Assembly: GCF_007859715.1 (NCBI RefSeq)
Contig: NZ_SJPG01000001.1
Location: 2,010,728 to 2,074,727 of the forward strand
Direction of reading: 5' to 3'
Length of the DNA: 64,000 nucleotides
From: Rubinisphaera italica
GTDB lineage: Bacteria > Planctomycetota > Planctomycetia > Planctomycetales > Planctomycetaceae
This document shows, piece after piece, positions 27,817 through 37,430 of this stretch. Every line of letters starts with the position of its first letter. The stretch's first letter is position 1. Position numbers and translations under genes: made by a program. The notes under the pieces were generated by a model. That model was not told where the DNA came from, searched no databases, and saw only the letters and a list, made by a program, of their open reading frames with translations.

Positions 27817-28191
27817 GAAAGACTCCGAGTCAAAAATTAAATAGCTGTTGATATTGGTCAGACGATATTCAAATGGTTCAGACAGAGGATCTTTGAAAAT
27901 GCTCCAAGTTCTGCAGAAAACATATTGCGGAATTTCATTACAATGACATCAGAGTTGACTTCATTCAAGCATCACCAGGTGATATCTCGCATTTCAATCC
28001 GACTGGGATAAACACAACATCAATCAGATATTCAAGAATCGCATAATTTTCACTGCGCTTATCCATGTAATTATTCTCAAGATTACTGCGTCATATCTCA
28101 TGGACATTTTCCGATGTGTTTAGACAATAAAAACATGGATTGAGGCTATTTTTATTCAGTCTCATCAGCATTCAATCTGGAGAGAACATTC
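27817..28191. other. Intergenic, divergent promoter region
   Basis: 375 AT-rich bases between two divergent genes. No coding frame and no strong hairpin were seen; it must carry both promoters. GGAGAGAAC just before 28192 is the ribosome site of the large gene. Confidence 0.4.
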
Positions 28192-31100
28192 ATGCGTAAT
28201 ATCATAGCTTTCAGTTTCCTGCTCGTCGTTTTCTCGTCGAGTGGATTTTCTGAAGAGCGTTCTCTAAATCTTTTGTTTCTGGGAGACCAGGGACATCACA
28301 ATCCTCAACAGAGATTTTATGACCTGGCTCCGCATCTGGCTGTCAAAGGCATCAAACTTGAATACACCGAGAATATTGAGGCTCTCAATAATGAGACTCT
28401 TGAGGAGTATGACGGCCTGGTGCTGTATGCGAATATCGATTCGATCAGCAAGGAACAGGCAGATGCCCTGTTAAAATATGTTACCGATGGGCATGGATTC
28501 ATTCCTCTGCACTGTGCCACGTTTTGTTTTCGAAACGATCCTCGCATGGTCGCATTGATGGGAGCCCAGTTCATGCAGCATGGAACAGGAATATTTAAGA
28601 CAGTTCGAGACAATGTTGAACATCCTGTTCTAGATGGTTTTAAGAGTTTTACGAGTTGGGATGAAACCTATCTGCATCATCTCCACAATACAAAGAATCG
28701 AACGGTCCTCGAATTTCGAGAAGGAGTTCCACAGGAGGCTGGAAATACCCAGGAACCCTGGACCTGGGTAAGAACACAGGAGAAAGGTCGTGTGTTTTAT
28801 ACGGCCTGGGGACACGATGAACGAACCTGGACACATCCCGGTTTTCTGAATCTGGTGGAACGCGGTATTCGCTGGGCTTGTGGAGATGATCCCGCAAAAG
28901 CAGGTCCGTATGCACCTCCGTCATCACGTGATGATTTTGTCGTTCCTGAAATGACGACAATCACTGCTGATGCTCCGAAGTTTGAATATGTCGATGTCGG
29001 CCCCAAGATTCCCGATTATAAAGCTGGCCGTGGTGAAACGCGAAATCTGATGCAACAGCATCTCGAATCACAGGACTCGATCAAACACCTGGTGACTCCC
29101 AAAGGAATGCATGCCGAATTATTCGTGGACGAATCGAGCCTGCAGGGTAAGCCGATTGCGATGAACTGGGACGAGCAGGGGCGACTGTGGATTTGTGAAA
29201 CTGTCGATTATCCACACGATTTGACACCAGAAAATCGCGGTCGTGATCACATCCGAATTTGTGAAGATACCGATGGAGATGGTCTGGCAGACAAATTCAC
29301 ATTGTTTGCAGAAGGACTGAATATCCCAACAGCCATCACATTTCACCGAGGGGGAGCAGTCGTTCAGAATGGTGCTGAGACTATTTATCTCAAAGATACC
29401 AATGGCGATGACAGAGCCGACGAGAAAACGGTTTTGATGTCCAATTGGAATATGAATGATACACATGGCGGTGTCAGCAATTTTCGCCGCGGGCTCGATA
29501 ACTGGATTTGGGCGATGCAGGGCTACAACTCCTCGTCACCGATAATTAATGGTGTGTTACAACAGAATTTCCGTATGGGATTCTTTCGCTTTCGACTTTC
29601 TCAAAAGGATCCTCCTGTCGTAGAGGCACTTGAATTCATTCGTTCAACCAATAACAACACATGGGGCTTAGGGATTACGGAAGAGGGATTGATCTTCGGC
29701 TCAACGGCCAATCGGAATCCGTCTGTCTTCATGCCAATTCCGAATCGGTATTATGAACGGATCAGCGGTTGGGCTCCGGAAACGCTCGCGATGATCTCCG
29801 ACACGCATCTTTTCCATCCGATCACCGAAAACGTGCGACAGGTCGATCATCATGGTGGATACACAGCAGCGGCTGGCCATGCGATTTATACCGCGCGTAA
29901 CTATCCTCAACACTGGTGGAATCGAACCGCTTTTGTATGTGGACCGACTGGGCATCTCGTTGGGACGTTCGTGCTCAAACCGGAGGGAGCCGGATTCACA
30001 TCTAAGAATCCATTCAATCTTCTAGCCAGCGATAATGAATGGACCGCCCCCATCATGGCAGAGGTGGGACCAGATGGGAATGTCTGGGTGATTGACTGGT
30101 ACAACTATATTGTGCAACACAACCCGACTCCGCTTGGATTTGAAACTGGGCCTGGACATGCCTATTTAACCGACTTAAGAGACAAACGCTTTGGGCGAGT
30201 TTATCGAATTGTTCCGGATCAACATGCAACAACTGGGAAATACTCGCCAGACAGTCTTGCAGAGATGACGAATGTCGAACTGGTCAATGCACTCGGCAAT
30301 TCCACGATGCAAGTCCGACTGACTGCTCAACGAGTGTTGATCGAACGAAATGCAGTCGAAGTTATTCCGCAGCTTATTAAGTTGATTGAGAATCATCAAG
30401 TTGATGAAATTGGCTTGAATGTTGCAGCAATTCACGCCCTGCAAACATTAGCCGGATTAGGGCAAATCCTTGATGAGAAATCTCAAGTCCAAAAAATAAT
30501 ATTTGCTGCCCTTTCACATCCTTCTACTGGTGTCCGCATCAACGCTTTACGTTTGCTGTCAGATTCACCAGATTCCGTCGAGGCCATTCAAAGTGCAGGC
30601 TGTTTACAGGACACCGAACCGCAGGTTGTACTGGCTGCTTTACTGGCGATATCGGATATGCCCAATCAACAGGTCGGCAACAATCTTGCAAGGCTGGCAA
30701 CACAGTCCTCGTTGTTCCGTGATAAATGGTTAACAGATGCATTCACCAGTGCAGCAGGTGTGCATAGTCAATCATTTCTACCTGAGTTTCTTGCGGCTTC
30801 TTCAAATCTTCCAATGAATGATCAGCAGTTGAAAGTGATTCAAATCGTTGCCGAACATACCGCCAGAAATCGGCCAGATGCAGCAGAGATTGCCATAATT
30901 ATTGAGGATGCAGTTGGCGCCTCTTCGGAGGCGGCGAACAGTCTGATTGAAGGTATGCTGGCAGGCTGGCCACGTGCTTACAAAGTTCAACTTTCAGAAA
31001 CTGCTTCACAGAACTTGCTGATGTTGTTGGATCAGATGCCGAACGATCAGAAATTACCAGTGATCCGACTGGCGAAACTTTGGGGGAGTGAAGCTTTTAA

Positions 31101-32592
31101 AAGTCGCGTTTCGGAATTGACTGCGACATTACTCAAACAGATCGTAAACCCTGAGGCGAATGATGCTACGAGAATTGAAACTGCAGTCAATGTCATTAGT
31201 TTCGCACCTGACAATCAAGAGGTTGTAGAATCCATTGCGGAATTGATGACTCCAAATGTCTCTCAGAAACTTGCCAAAGGTTTGATTACGGCTCTTGGTC
31301 GTAGCGAAGCGAATAACTGCGGTGAAACCTTAATCGAATTATTATCTTCAGTAACGCCATCATTGAGGAACAATATCGTTCAGACTCTACTTGGAAGGCC
31401 TGCCACCACTCAACTCTTGTTGACCACTATTGAAAAAGGAGACTTGCTGGTAGCCGACTTGTCGATCCTTCAACGACAGGCCTTGACTGAGCACCCGAAT
31501 CCTGAAATCCGTAAGCGAGCCAATGATGTCTTCGCTGCCCATGGTGAGACGATCGATCCCAACCGAGACGCTTTGATTGCCGCGAAACTACCTTTGATTG
31601 AACAACAGGGCAATCTCGATCATGGAAAAGTCATCTTCACAAAAAACTGTGCGATCTGTCATAAATATCAGACGGAAGGGAAGGATGTTGGCCCGAATCT
31701 GACGGGGATGGTGGTGCATCCCAAAGCAGAACTGCTGACTCATATCCTCGATCCGAATCGAAGTGTTGAAGCAAACTACCGTATGTATACCGTTCTTACC
31801 GTTGATGGCATTGTCGTGAATGGACTACTTGCGGCTGAGTCGCGAACAACGATTGAAGTCGTCGATGTCGAAGGCAAACGACATACGATTTTGCGTGATG
31901 AAATTGAAGATCTGCGCGCTTCTCGGAAATCGTTGATGCCGGAAGGTCTGGAAAAGAGTATCAATGACCAAGGTTTGATCGACCTCCTCGAATATATGAC
32001 AGCTGCCGGCCAATATGTTCCTTTGCCCATTGATCGCGTAGCCACAACCATCAGTACACAAGGCATGTTTTACAACCGCGATAACCTCGGAGAAGCAATT
32101 GACTTTAAAGACTGGTCTCCTAAGGAGTTCAAGGGGATACCATTTCTACTCACTGATCCAAATAATAACAGCCGCAACAATGTCATCATGCTCAACGGAA
32201 GCATCGGACCTTTTACGCCAAAGTTACCAAAGTCGGTTAGTCTTCCCTGCAATACACCTGCAAATGCCATTCATTTTCTAGGCGGAGTGGGAGGATGGTC
32301 TGCTCGAGAACCCGGCAATCAAGGGCTTTCGGTTATTGTCCGCCTGCATTATGCCGATGGCGAAACAGAAGATCATCAACTCATTAACGGGCAGCACTTC
32401 GCCGACTACAATGGGCCGTTTGAGGTTCCACAATCCCAGCTTGCATTTCGTCTGGGGGGAAGTCAGGTGCGATATCTATCCGTGCAACCTAAGCGTAAAG
32501 ACATGATAAAGTCGATTGAATTGATCAAAGGAACTGACCACACGGCTCCCCTGTTTTTTGCAGTCACTGTCGAACCTGTTAAGTCCAGATAA
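28192..32592 (+). CDS. ThuA / PVC-type dehydrogenase / HEAT / haem-binding fusion
   Basis: 1466 aa. Signal peptide 1-21. Residues 24-235 are a ThuA-like (trehalose-utilisation, glutamine-amidotransferase-like) domain. Residues about 290-690 are the PVC-type membrane-bound dehydrogenase propeller (TIGR02604 type: RLWICETVDYPHD, TDGDGLADKFTLFAEGLNIPTA, WVIDWYNYIVQHNPTP). Residues about 700-1120 are helical HEAT-like repeats. CAICH (about 1152-1156) is a single haem c site within the Pirellula/Verrucomicrobium haem-binding domain (GKVIFTKNCAICHKY..GPNLTGM). The C-terminal 200 residues are beta-rich. Probably oxidises a sugar or sugar derivative in the periplasm and passes electrons to the haem. 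Confidence 0.9.
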   Translation: MRNIIAFSFLLVVFSSSGFSEERSLNLLFLGDQGHHNPQQRFYDLAPHLAVKGIKLEYTENIEALNNETLEEYDGLVLYANIDSISKEQADALLKYVTDGHGFIPLHCATFCFRNDPRMVALMGAQFMQHGTGIFKTVRDNVEHPVLDGFKSFTSWDETYLHHLHNTKNRTVLEFREGVPQEAGNTQEPWTWVRTQEKGRVFYTAWGHDERTWTHPGFLNLVERGIRWACGDDPAKAGPYAPPSSRDDFVVPEMTTITADAPKFEYVDVGPKIPDYKAGRGETRNLMQQHLESQDSIKHLVTPKGMHAELFVDESSLQGKPIAMNWDEQGRLWICETVDYPHDLTPENRGRDHIRICEDTDGDGLADKFTLFAEGLNIPTAITFHRGGAVVQNGAETIYLKDTNGDDRADEKTVLMSNWNMNDTHGGVSNFRRGLDNWIWAMQGYNSSSPIINGVLQQNFRMGFFRFRLSQKDPPVVEALEFIRSTNNNTWGLGITEEGLIFGSTANRNPSVFMPIPNRYYERISGWAPETLAMISDTHLFHPITENVRQVDHHGGYTAAAGHAIYTARNYPQHWWNRTAFVCGPTGHLVGTFVLKPEGAGFTSKNPFNLLASDNEWTAPIMAEVGPDGNVWVIDWYNYIVQHNPTPLGFETGPGHAYLTDLRDKRFGRVYRIVPDQHATTGKYSPDSLAEMTNVELVNALGNSTMQVRLTAQRVLIERNAVEVIPQLIKLIENHQVDEIGLNVAAIHALQTLAGLGQILDEKSQVQKIIFAALSHPSTGVRINALRLLSDSPDSVEAIQSAGCLQDTEPQVVLAALLAISDMPNQQVGNNLARLATQSSLFRDKWLTDAFTSAAGVHSQSFLPEFLAASSNLPMNDQQLKVIQIVAEHTARNRPDAAEIAIIIEDAVGASSEAANSLIEGMLAGWPRAYKVQLSETASQNLLMLLDQMPNDQKLPVIRLAKLWGSEAFKSRVSELTATLLKQIVNPEANDATRIETAVNVISFAPDNQEVVESIAELMTPNVSQKLAKGLITALGRSEANNCGETLIELLSSVTPSLRNNIVQTLLGRPATTQLLLTTIEKGDLLVADLSILQRQALTEHPNPEIRKRANDVFAAHGETIDPNRDALIAAKLPLIEQQGNLDHGKVIFTKNCAICHKYQTEGKDVGPNLTGMVVHPKAELLTHILDPNRSVEANYRMYTVLTVDGIVVNGLLAAESRTTIEVVDVEGKRHTILRDEIEDLRASRKSLMPEGLEKSINDQGLIDLLEYMTAAGQYVPLPIDRVATTISTQGMFYNRDNLGEAIDFKDWSPKEFKGIPFLLTDPNNNSRNNVIMLNGSIGPFTPKLPKSVSLPCNTPANAIHFLGGVGGWSAREPGNQGLSVIVRLHYADGETEDHQLINGQHFADYNGPFEVPQSQLAFRLGGSQVRYLSVQPKRKDMIKSIELIKGTDHTAPLFFAVTVEPVKSR

Positions 32593-32597
32593 CATCG

Positions 32598-33752
32598 TTA
32601 CTGCCCGAGTGAACGGGAACCTTGCGGGCTACCACCGATCAATTTCCCAATCGGTAATGGACGTGCGGCAATTTGATATCCCTCTGTCTGTGCAATCCGT
32701 ACAAGTGAACTGTAGAGCTCGAAACTGTCCGGGTAGACCCAGAAGGTAATGGTATCATCGCGAGAGATACGTTGCAGTTCGGTTCGGAACAGTGAGCCTG
32801 CTTTTTCAGCATCTTCCAGTGTTTCCCGATTGGTCGTACTTGATGGAACCAGTTCCCATTTTTGCAGGCTGATCCTCATTTGCGAACGACCGAAAGTGAG
32901 CTCATCAGTCATCGTTCTTTGATCGGGCCCAGCCATGAAACGAACTGAGTAGCCAGCTACGGGGCCGACGAGACCTTCGTAATCGCCATATTGGGCGATC
33001 CACTGCAGTCGTTGACGCACGCGGCTCATCACTTGATCAATCAACTCATCCAGAGGAATGTAGGAAATTCGATTCTCACGTAATTCAAAATGCCATTCTT
33101 TGCCATCAACGACGCGAGTGACAGGCACAACTTGATGTTCGAGTGTTTGACGATCGGTCGGGGCCTCCTCCAGTCGGGCCAGTTGACCCTGAAGTTGAAG
33201 GTAAGATTGTTCTTCTTCCTTCTTTGACTTATCCAGTGATGTAATCTGATTACTGAGTTGAAGGGATTTCTTCTCGATCAATTCCGCTGTTTTATTTAAT
33301 TGATCGAGCTGACTTTGCTGCCTCTGAGATGCGATACTCAGTTCATTTTTTTTGAGTCGCTCGACGTTCAATAAGTTTTGTAGCTGATCAATTTCCGGCA
33401 TATTTTTCGGAATTGTAACGACCGGCATTTTGTCAGGACTAAGCGGAAATTCTTCGGACTCCCCCAGACGAACAATCAACGGAATCGATTTCGAGACGGT
33501 GTCCGTATCTATTTCTGCAATTTTGGGAATGTTGACACGATCAATTGGAGCAGGAGGCAGGATCAACGGCTGCTGAGGTATGTCTTCTTCAATTTTCTCG
33601 ATAACTTCAACTGGACTCGGTGGCGCCTGCGTCATTCGAACACCGGCAATTACAATCAGAATGATCAGAATCCCCACGATATTGGCGACAATATCGAGAA
33701 AAGAATCTGATCCTGCTTCAAGATTATTCGAATTGTTTCGGGATCGAGCCAT
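32598..33752 (-). CDS. Single-span membrane protein of an ExbD-like type
   Basis: 384 aa. Short N-terminal cytoplasmic end, then SFLDIVANIVGILIILIVIAGV (residues 17-38), a membrane span entered by an Asp, as in ExbD/TolR/MotB-type proteins. Next are a Pro-rich stretch, a coiled coil (about 125-200, NVERLKKNELSIASQRQQS) and a C-terminal soluble domain (about 210-370). It is the third gene of a unit with the MotA/ExbB channel gene and another single-span protein. The Asp makes it the best candidate for the proton-coupling stator partner. The C-terminal domain was not recognised. Confidence 0.65.
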   Translation of the reverse strand: MARSRNNSNNLEAGSDSFLDIVANIVGILIILIVIAGVRMTQAPPSPVEVIEKIEEDIPQQPLILPPAPIDRVNIPKIAEIDTDTVSKSIPLIVRLGESEEFPLSPDKMPVVTIPKNMPEIDQLQNLLNVERLKKNELSIASQRQQSQLDQLNKTAELIEKKSLQLSNQITSLDKSKKEEEQSYLQLQGQLARLEEAPTDRQTLEHQVVPVTRVVDGKEWHFELRENRISYIPLDELIDQVMSRVRQRLQWIAQYGDYEGLVGPVAGYSVRFMAGPDQRTMTDELTFGRSQMRISLQKWELVPSSTTNRETLEDAEKAGSLFRTELQRISRDDTITFWVYPDSFELYSSLVRIAQTEGYQIAARPLPIGKLIGGSPQGSRSLGQ

Positions 33753-33874
33753 GATTAGTCAAGAGATATCTTGAGTTAAGCCACTGAGTACATAAAGTAA
33801 TCAGGGGCAAATATTTTTATTCATCAGTCAATTTTACATGTTCTATGTAAAGATATTTTATATTAATCACCAGT

Positions 33875-35737
33875 TTATCTTCTAAACAAATCATCAAGTT
33901 GCTGACTCATTTGATATCGTGTTTTAGATGGATATTGGAGTTGATCGGTAATTGTTTCCAGACGAATCGCCAGCTGATTTCCGCCAGGTTCAACCCGATA
34001 CTCAATTGCAGGAACCCAGTGCATTCCTTCAGGTGGAGTATTCCAGTTAGCCAGTTCCTGCAGGATTTCGGCATCGAATTGACTGCGAAGCTCACGGGTT
34101 TGCAGAGATGAGTCGAGCTCAATTTTCTTCCGTCTGCCGACTTTGACACCTGATAAATCGACTTGAACAGTAAGCGTGCGTTCCAATCCGATTGTCGTAA
34201 ACATGGGCGGAGCAACGGAATCTGAATTTGAGGCACTTCCACCGGAAGCCCCCTGATTGGCAACTTGTGGAGCAAACGGATTCGGACGCGTATTACCTTC
34301 CCCTTTGGTTTTGCGAGGAGGGTCATATTCCGGGAACCGTGCATTGGGCGTTTGTTGAGAAGTTGATTGTTGAGTCGGGCTCCCAGGATTCTGCATCCCG
34401 GGTGCAGGACTATTACTGGAACTCAACTGCTGCTGATTGCCCCCAGTCTCTTCTCCCGTCGTTGATGCAGGTAGCTTTGCCGGCTCGTTTCGATTTCTAG
34501 CAATCATGTTTGCGGGCTGATTGTTTCCCGATGGTGGTTGTGCCGTCGAATTCCCCGCATCTCGATTCGCTTTCCCGGCTTTGATACTTTCAAGGATCTC
34601 ATCCAAAGCCTGTTTACGGGCGAAGCCTTTGGAAGGAAGCATAGCCTGCTGAGGACGTTTTTCAACACGCGGCTGCTGACTGGCCAGTTCAAAGGCTTTC
34701 TGAAATTTTTGGCTGGCGATTTGATGTTGATCACCAAAGTAGAATTTCTGGTCAGCATCGACCAGTTCGTATCCAAATTCAATGTTGTTTGCTTTCAACA
34801 ATTGGCCGACCGTATAAAATTCATCAATTCCTCCGGGGCGAACAACCAGTAGTGCATAAGGAGTAGAACTTGATTTCGATTCTCGGCCAATTTGTTCTGC
34901 ATAAGCCTGTAATGCAACTGCCAGAGGATTATTTCCTGGAGAGTAGGAAGTTAGAAATTGCGTTTGTGCATCGCCTATTCCAGGCTGAACGACAACATGC
35001 CCAGGTAGACATTCGATAAATATCGGCGTTCGTTTTTGACCACTAACGGCATCAAACGCCACGATCTCCATTCGTTCATCACGTTTTTGCTTTGTCGCTT
35101 GCTTTTGTTTGATGTTTTCCTTGGTCCTGAGAATCGACTGAGCGAGGGAAGCCGATGCGGCCTGTTTCTCACTTAGAGATTTTTGCTGATCCATAATTTC
35201 CTGTTGTTTTGCATCCAGTGCTTTCGCTTTTTGATTTATCGTTGCCTGTGTATTTTCAGACATGGATATCAGCTGCTGGTTTTCCTGATTGATCTTAGTC
35301 AATTCAGCCTGTAAATCTGCAAGTTGGCTTTGATGCAATTTTATGAGTGCTCGCTCACGTTCCAGGCGTGCTTTCGTTGCCACATCGGCATCGGTCAGTG
35401 GATTGTATTGAGGGGCAGCAGGGTGTCGTGTTCGATCTTCATTGACTTTTTGAAACTTCGACCAGCGAGCCGAACCGATTTCAGAAGTTGCAAACGACTC
35501 GTTCAAGTCTCTCGAAGCAAATGTTTTTTCGGGAAGTGAATCACTGAGCACTGCCACGAATTTAACTTCTTCATCAACAGTTTCAGCAGTGACCACACTC
35601 ACCTGATGATAACTCGGATGCAAATGTCTTGTGATGATCAACAGGAGAAGAATAAGACTTCCCATTGCGCAGACCAGGACCGCCAGAAATGGAAACAACG
35701 AAACCGTTGTGCCAGATTGTACGGTTCGGCGGGGCAT
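33875..35737 (-). CDS. Single-span membrane protein with long coiled coil
   Basis: 620 aa from ATG 35737; a TTG at 35791 would add 18 residues encoded by a hairpin repeat, so the ATG is preferred. Begins MPRRTVQSGTTVSLFPFLAVLVCAMGSLILLLLI, one membrane span without an acidic residue. Residues about 130-240 are coiled coil (RERALIKLHQSQLADLQAELTKINQE...), then an alpha/beta part, a Gln/Asn/Pro-rich linker (about 400-520) and a C-terminal soluble domain. Lies between the MotA/ExbB gene and the ExbD-like gene, so probably a partner of that channel. Family known to me only as planctomycete hypotheticals. Confidence 0.65.
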   Translation of the reverse strand: MPRRTVQSGTTVSLFPFLAVLVCAMGSLILLLLIITRHLHPSYHQVSVVTAETVDEEVKFVAVLSDSLPEKTFASRDLNESFATSEIGSARWSKFQKVNEDRTRHPAAPQYNPLTDADVATKARLERERALIKLHQSQLADLQAELTKINQENQQLISMSENTQATINQKAKALDAKQQEIMDQQKSLSEKQAASASLAQSILRTKENIKQKQATKQKRDERMEIVAFDAVSGQKRTPIFIECLPGHVVVQPGIGDAQTQFLTSYSPGNNPLAVALQAYAEQIGRESKSSSTPYALLVVRPGGIDEFYTVGQLLKANNIEFGYELVDADQKFYFGDQHQIASQKFQKAFELASQQPRVEKRPQQAMLPSKGFARKQALDEILESIKAGKANRDAGNSTAQPPSGNNQPANMIARNRNEPAKLPASTTGEETGGNQQQLSSSNSPAPGMQNPGSPTQQSTSQQTPNARFPEYDPPRKTKGEGNTRPNPFAPQVANQGASGGSASNSDSVAPPMFTTIGLERTLTVQVDLSGVKVGRRKKIELDSSLQTRELRSQFDAEILQELANWNTPPEGMHWVPAIEYRVEPGGNQLAIRLETITDQLQYPSKTRYQMSQQLDDLFRR

Positions 35738-35755
35738 GGCGTGTCTAATATCATG

Positions 35756-35823
35756 TAAGTCAGGCTGTGCCTGATTGAAAATCGATTTCAATTGCTATTC
35801 AGGTCAGGTACAGCCTGACCTGC
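35756..35823. repeat. Pair of REP-like palindromes
   Basis: Two copies of GTCAGGCTGTRCCTGA-type palindromes: the first at about 35757-35774 (AGTCAGGCTGTGCCTGA), the second at about 35800-35823 in inverted orientation (AGGTCAGGTACAGCCTGACCT). They fill the gap between the MotA/ExbB gene and the next gene and may modulate transcript stability. Confidence 0.65.
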
Positions 35824-35831
35824 ATGAACAA

Positions 35832-37154
35832 TCACGCAGCACGGCTCGAAGAATTAACACGGGCATTTAACAGTTGAATCGCTGCCGTCAAACTATTAAG
35901 CGTTTGATCCAATGTTTCTGTAATCCGATGTGCGTCAATCGATTCATCCAGTTTCTGCTGCAATGTCGTCAGAGTTTGTTGTTTCTCGACCATGTTGTGC
36001 AACAGAATCGTTTGCGAACGCTGTTCTTCGATTTGCGACCGCAACCCACCACTGACTTCACTCAACGTAAAGTTCCAGTCAGTGAGTGTTGTTTCCAGAT
36101 GAGAGAGCAATTCGTTGGTTCGTTCTGATTCTCGCGAGCGAACCGCCGAGAGATAGTTTTGTTGCGATTCGAGCGAACTGGAAAAACCTTGTTCGATCAT
36201 GCCGAGGAAGCTCTGCTGTTCGGACTCAAGCGTTAAGAGCAGCCGCCCCTGCAGCTGATTTAGCGTATCTCGCCAGGCGGCGGTCGCCTCAGTAACAATC
36301 CGCTCGGAAGCCTCCATCAATTGTTGAGAAATCACGAGTTGGTCGTCAACCATGTTGTTAGTCGAGCCAGCATGAAACAGAATCGTTAAAGGTTGATCAA
36401 CCCCCGCTTCAATTTCATTCAACAATTCTTCTTGACGACTGCGAATCCGAAATGTTGCAAAAACCAGAACTAACGATAGGGAAAGAGACAGAGCCGTCGT
36501 GTCAAAGGCAACTCCGAGTCCGCTCGTTACTTCTGACAAAGATTGATCGAGTTGTTCGGGCGATACATTGGCGATGGCGATCGTAATCCCCATCACAGTA
36601 CCGAGAAATCCGACGATGGGAATCGCCCAACTGATTGTATTCACCAGTCCGAGACGTTGCTGAGAGCGATCGAGTTCGAGGTCTGCACAATGTCGTAAAT
36701 GACTTTCCAGATGTTCGCTGGAATTTGTCTTCCGAAAATAATTGGCGGCCTCAAGCAATCGCTGACCGGCAATTGAGCCAGAGACTTTGTCCCCCAGCCC
36801 TCGGATTTTTTCAAGGATTGAAATCGCCAGATCATAACCAGTCGCCTTATCCTGCTCGACTTCCTGAAGAATGCATCGAGCGGACTTGACTGATTCTGTC
36901 TCCAGATGAAGTTCTCGCCAACGGAAAATTAATGTCGACATCCCAAAGAAGAACAAGCCGATTGTTATGTATTCCAGTGGATGGGAGCAGCAGTAACGAG
37001 TTAGCAACTCCTGTTGAAATGGAGTATATGGCAAGGCCAGGTAAAACAGCACACAGGCGATGGAACCCCAGAGCAGCGGGTGAGTGCCTAGATTGGCAGC
37101 TTTGTTTTTGCGACCACTTTCGAGTGGTGCAGGTGATTTTTGAGTTGTCTTCAT
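35832..37154 (-). CDS. MotA/TolQ/ExbB proton-channel family protein
   Basis: 440 aa. Membrane spans near 28-48 (LLWGSIACVLFYLALPY), 63-80 (YITIGLFFFGMSTLIF), about 172-198 (TISWAIPIVGFLGTVMGITIAIA, the conserved ExbB span with GTVxGI) and about 215-238 (TTALSLSLSLVLVFATF). The last 190 residues form a long cytoplasmic helical tail (IEAGVDQPLTIL...ESEQQSFLGMIEQGFSSSLESQQNYLSAV). The long tail resembles that of ZorA rather than short ExbB proteins. AGGA ribosome site before ATG. First gene of a leftward three-gene unit. Likely a proton-driven motor that moves something in the envelope. Confidence 0.85.
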   Translation of the reverse strand: MKTTQKSPAPLESGRKNKAANLGTHPLLWGSIACVLFYLALPYTPFQQELLTRYCCSHPLEYITIGLFFFGMSTLIFRWRELHLETESVKSARCILQEVEQDKATGYDLAISILEKIRGLGDKVSGSIAGQRLLEAANYFRKTNSSEHLESHLRHCADLELDRSQQRLGLVNTISWAIPIVGFLGTVMGITIAIANVSPEQLDQSLSEVTSGLGVAFDTTALSLSLSLVLVFATFRIRSRQEELLNEIEAGVDQPLTILFHAGSTNNMVDDQLVISQQLMEASERIVTEATAAWRDTLNQLQGRLLLTLESEQQSFLGMIEQGFSSSLESQQNYLSAVRSRESERTNELLSHLETTLTDWNFTLSEVSGGLRSQIEEQRSQTILLHNMVEKQQTLTTLQQKLDESIDAHRITETLDQTLNSLTAAIQLLNARVNSSSRAA

Positions 37155-37430
37155 AGCGTCCTGCTTTTCCTGACAGCTGAGATGTGAGCGTGTGTCCAGA
37201 TGGAAAGTCCATCAACGTAACTGTAGCGCACATTACCTCTATCGGAAATTCAGACGTTACAACCTGAATGACAATTCCAGTTCTTAATAAGCCCCCATAT
37301 TAACAGCCGAGGCGAATTTACTTTAACACACTCCATCCTTACAGTAAGTTTTACTATCCACGCACGACTTTAATTCAATACCTTAACTAAGCAGAATCTC
37401 TCAAATTTATACAACATTTAAGGCGATCCA

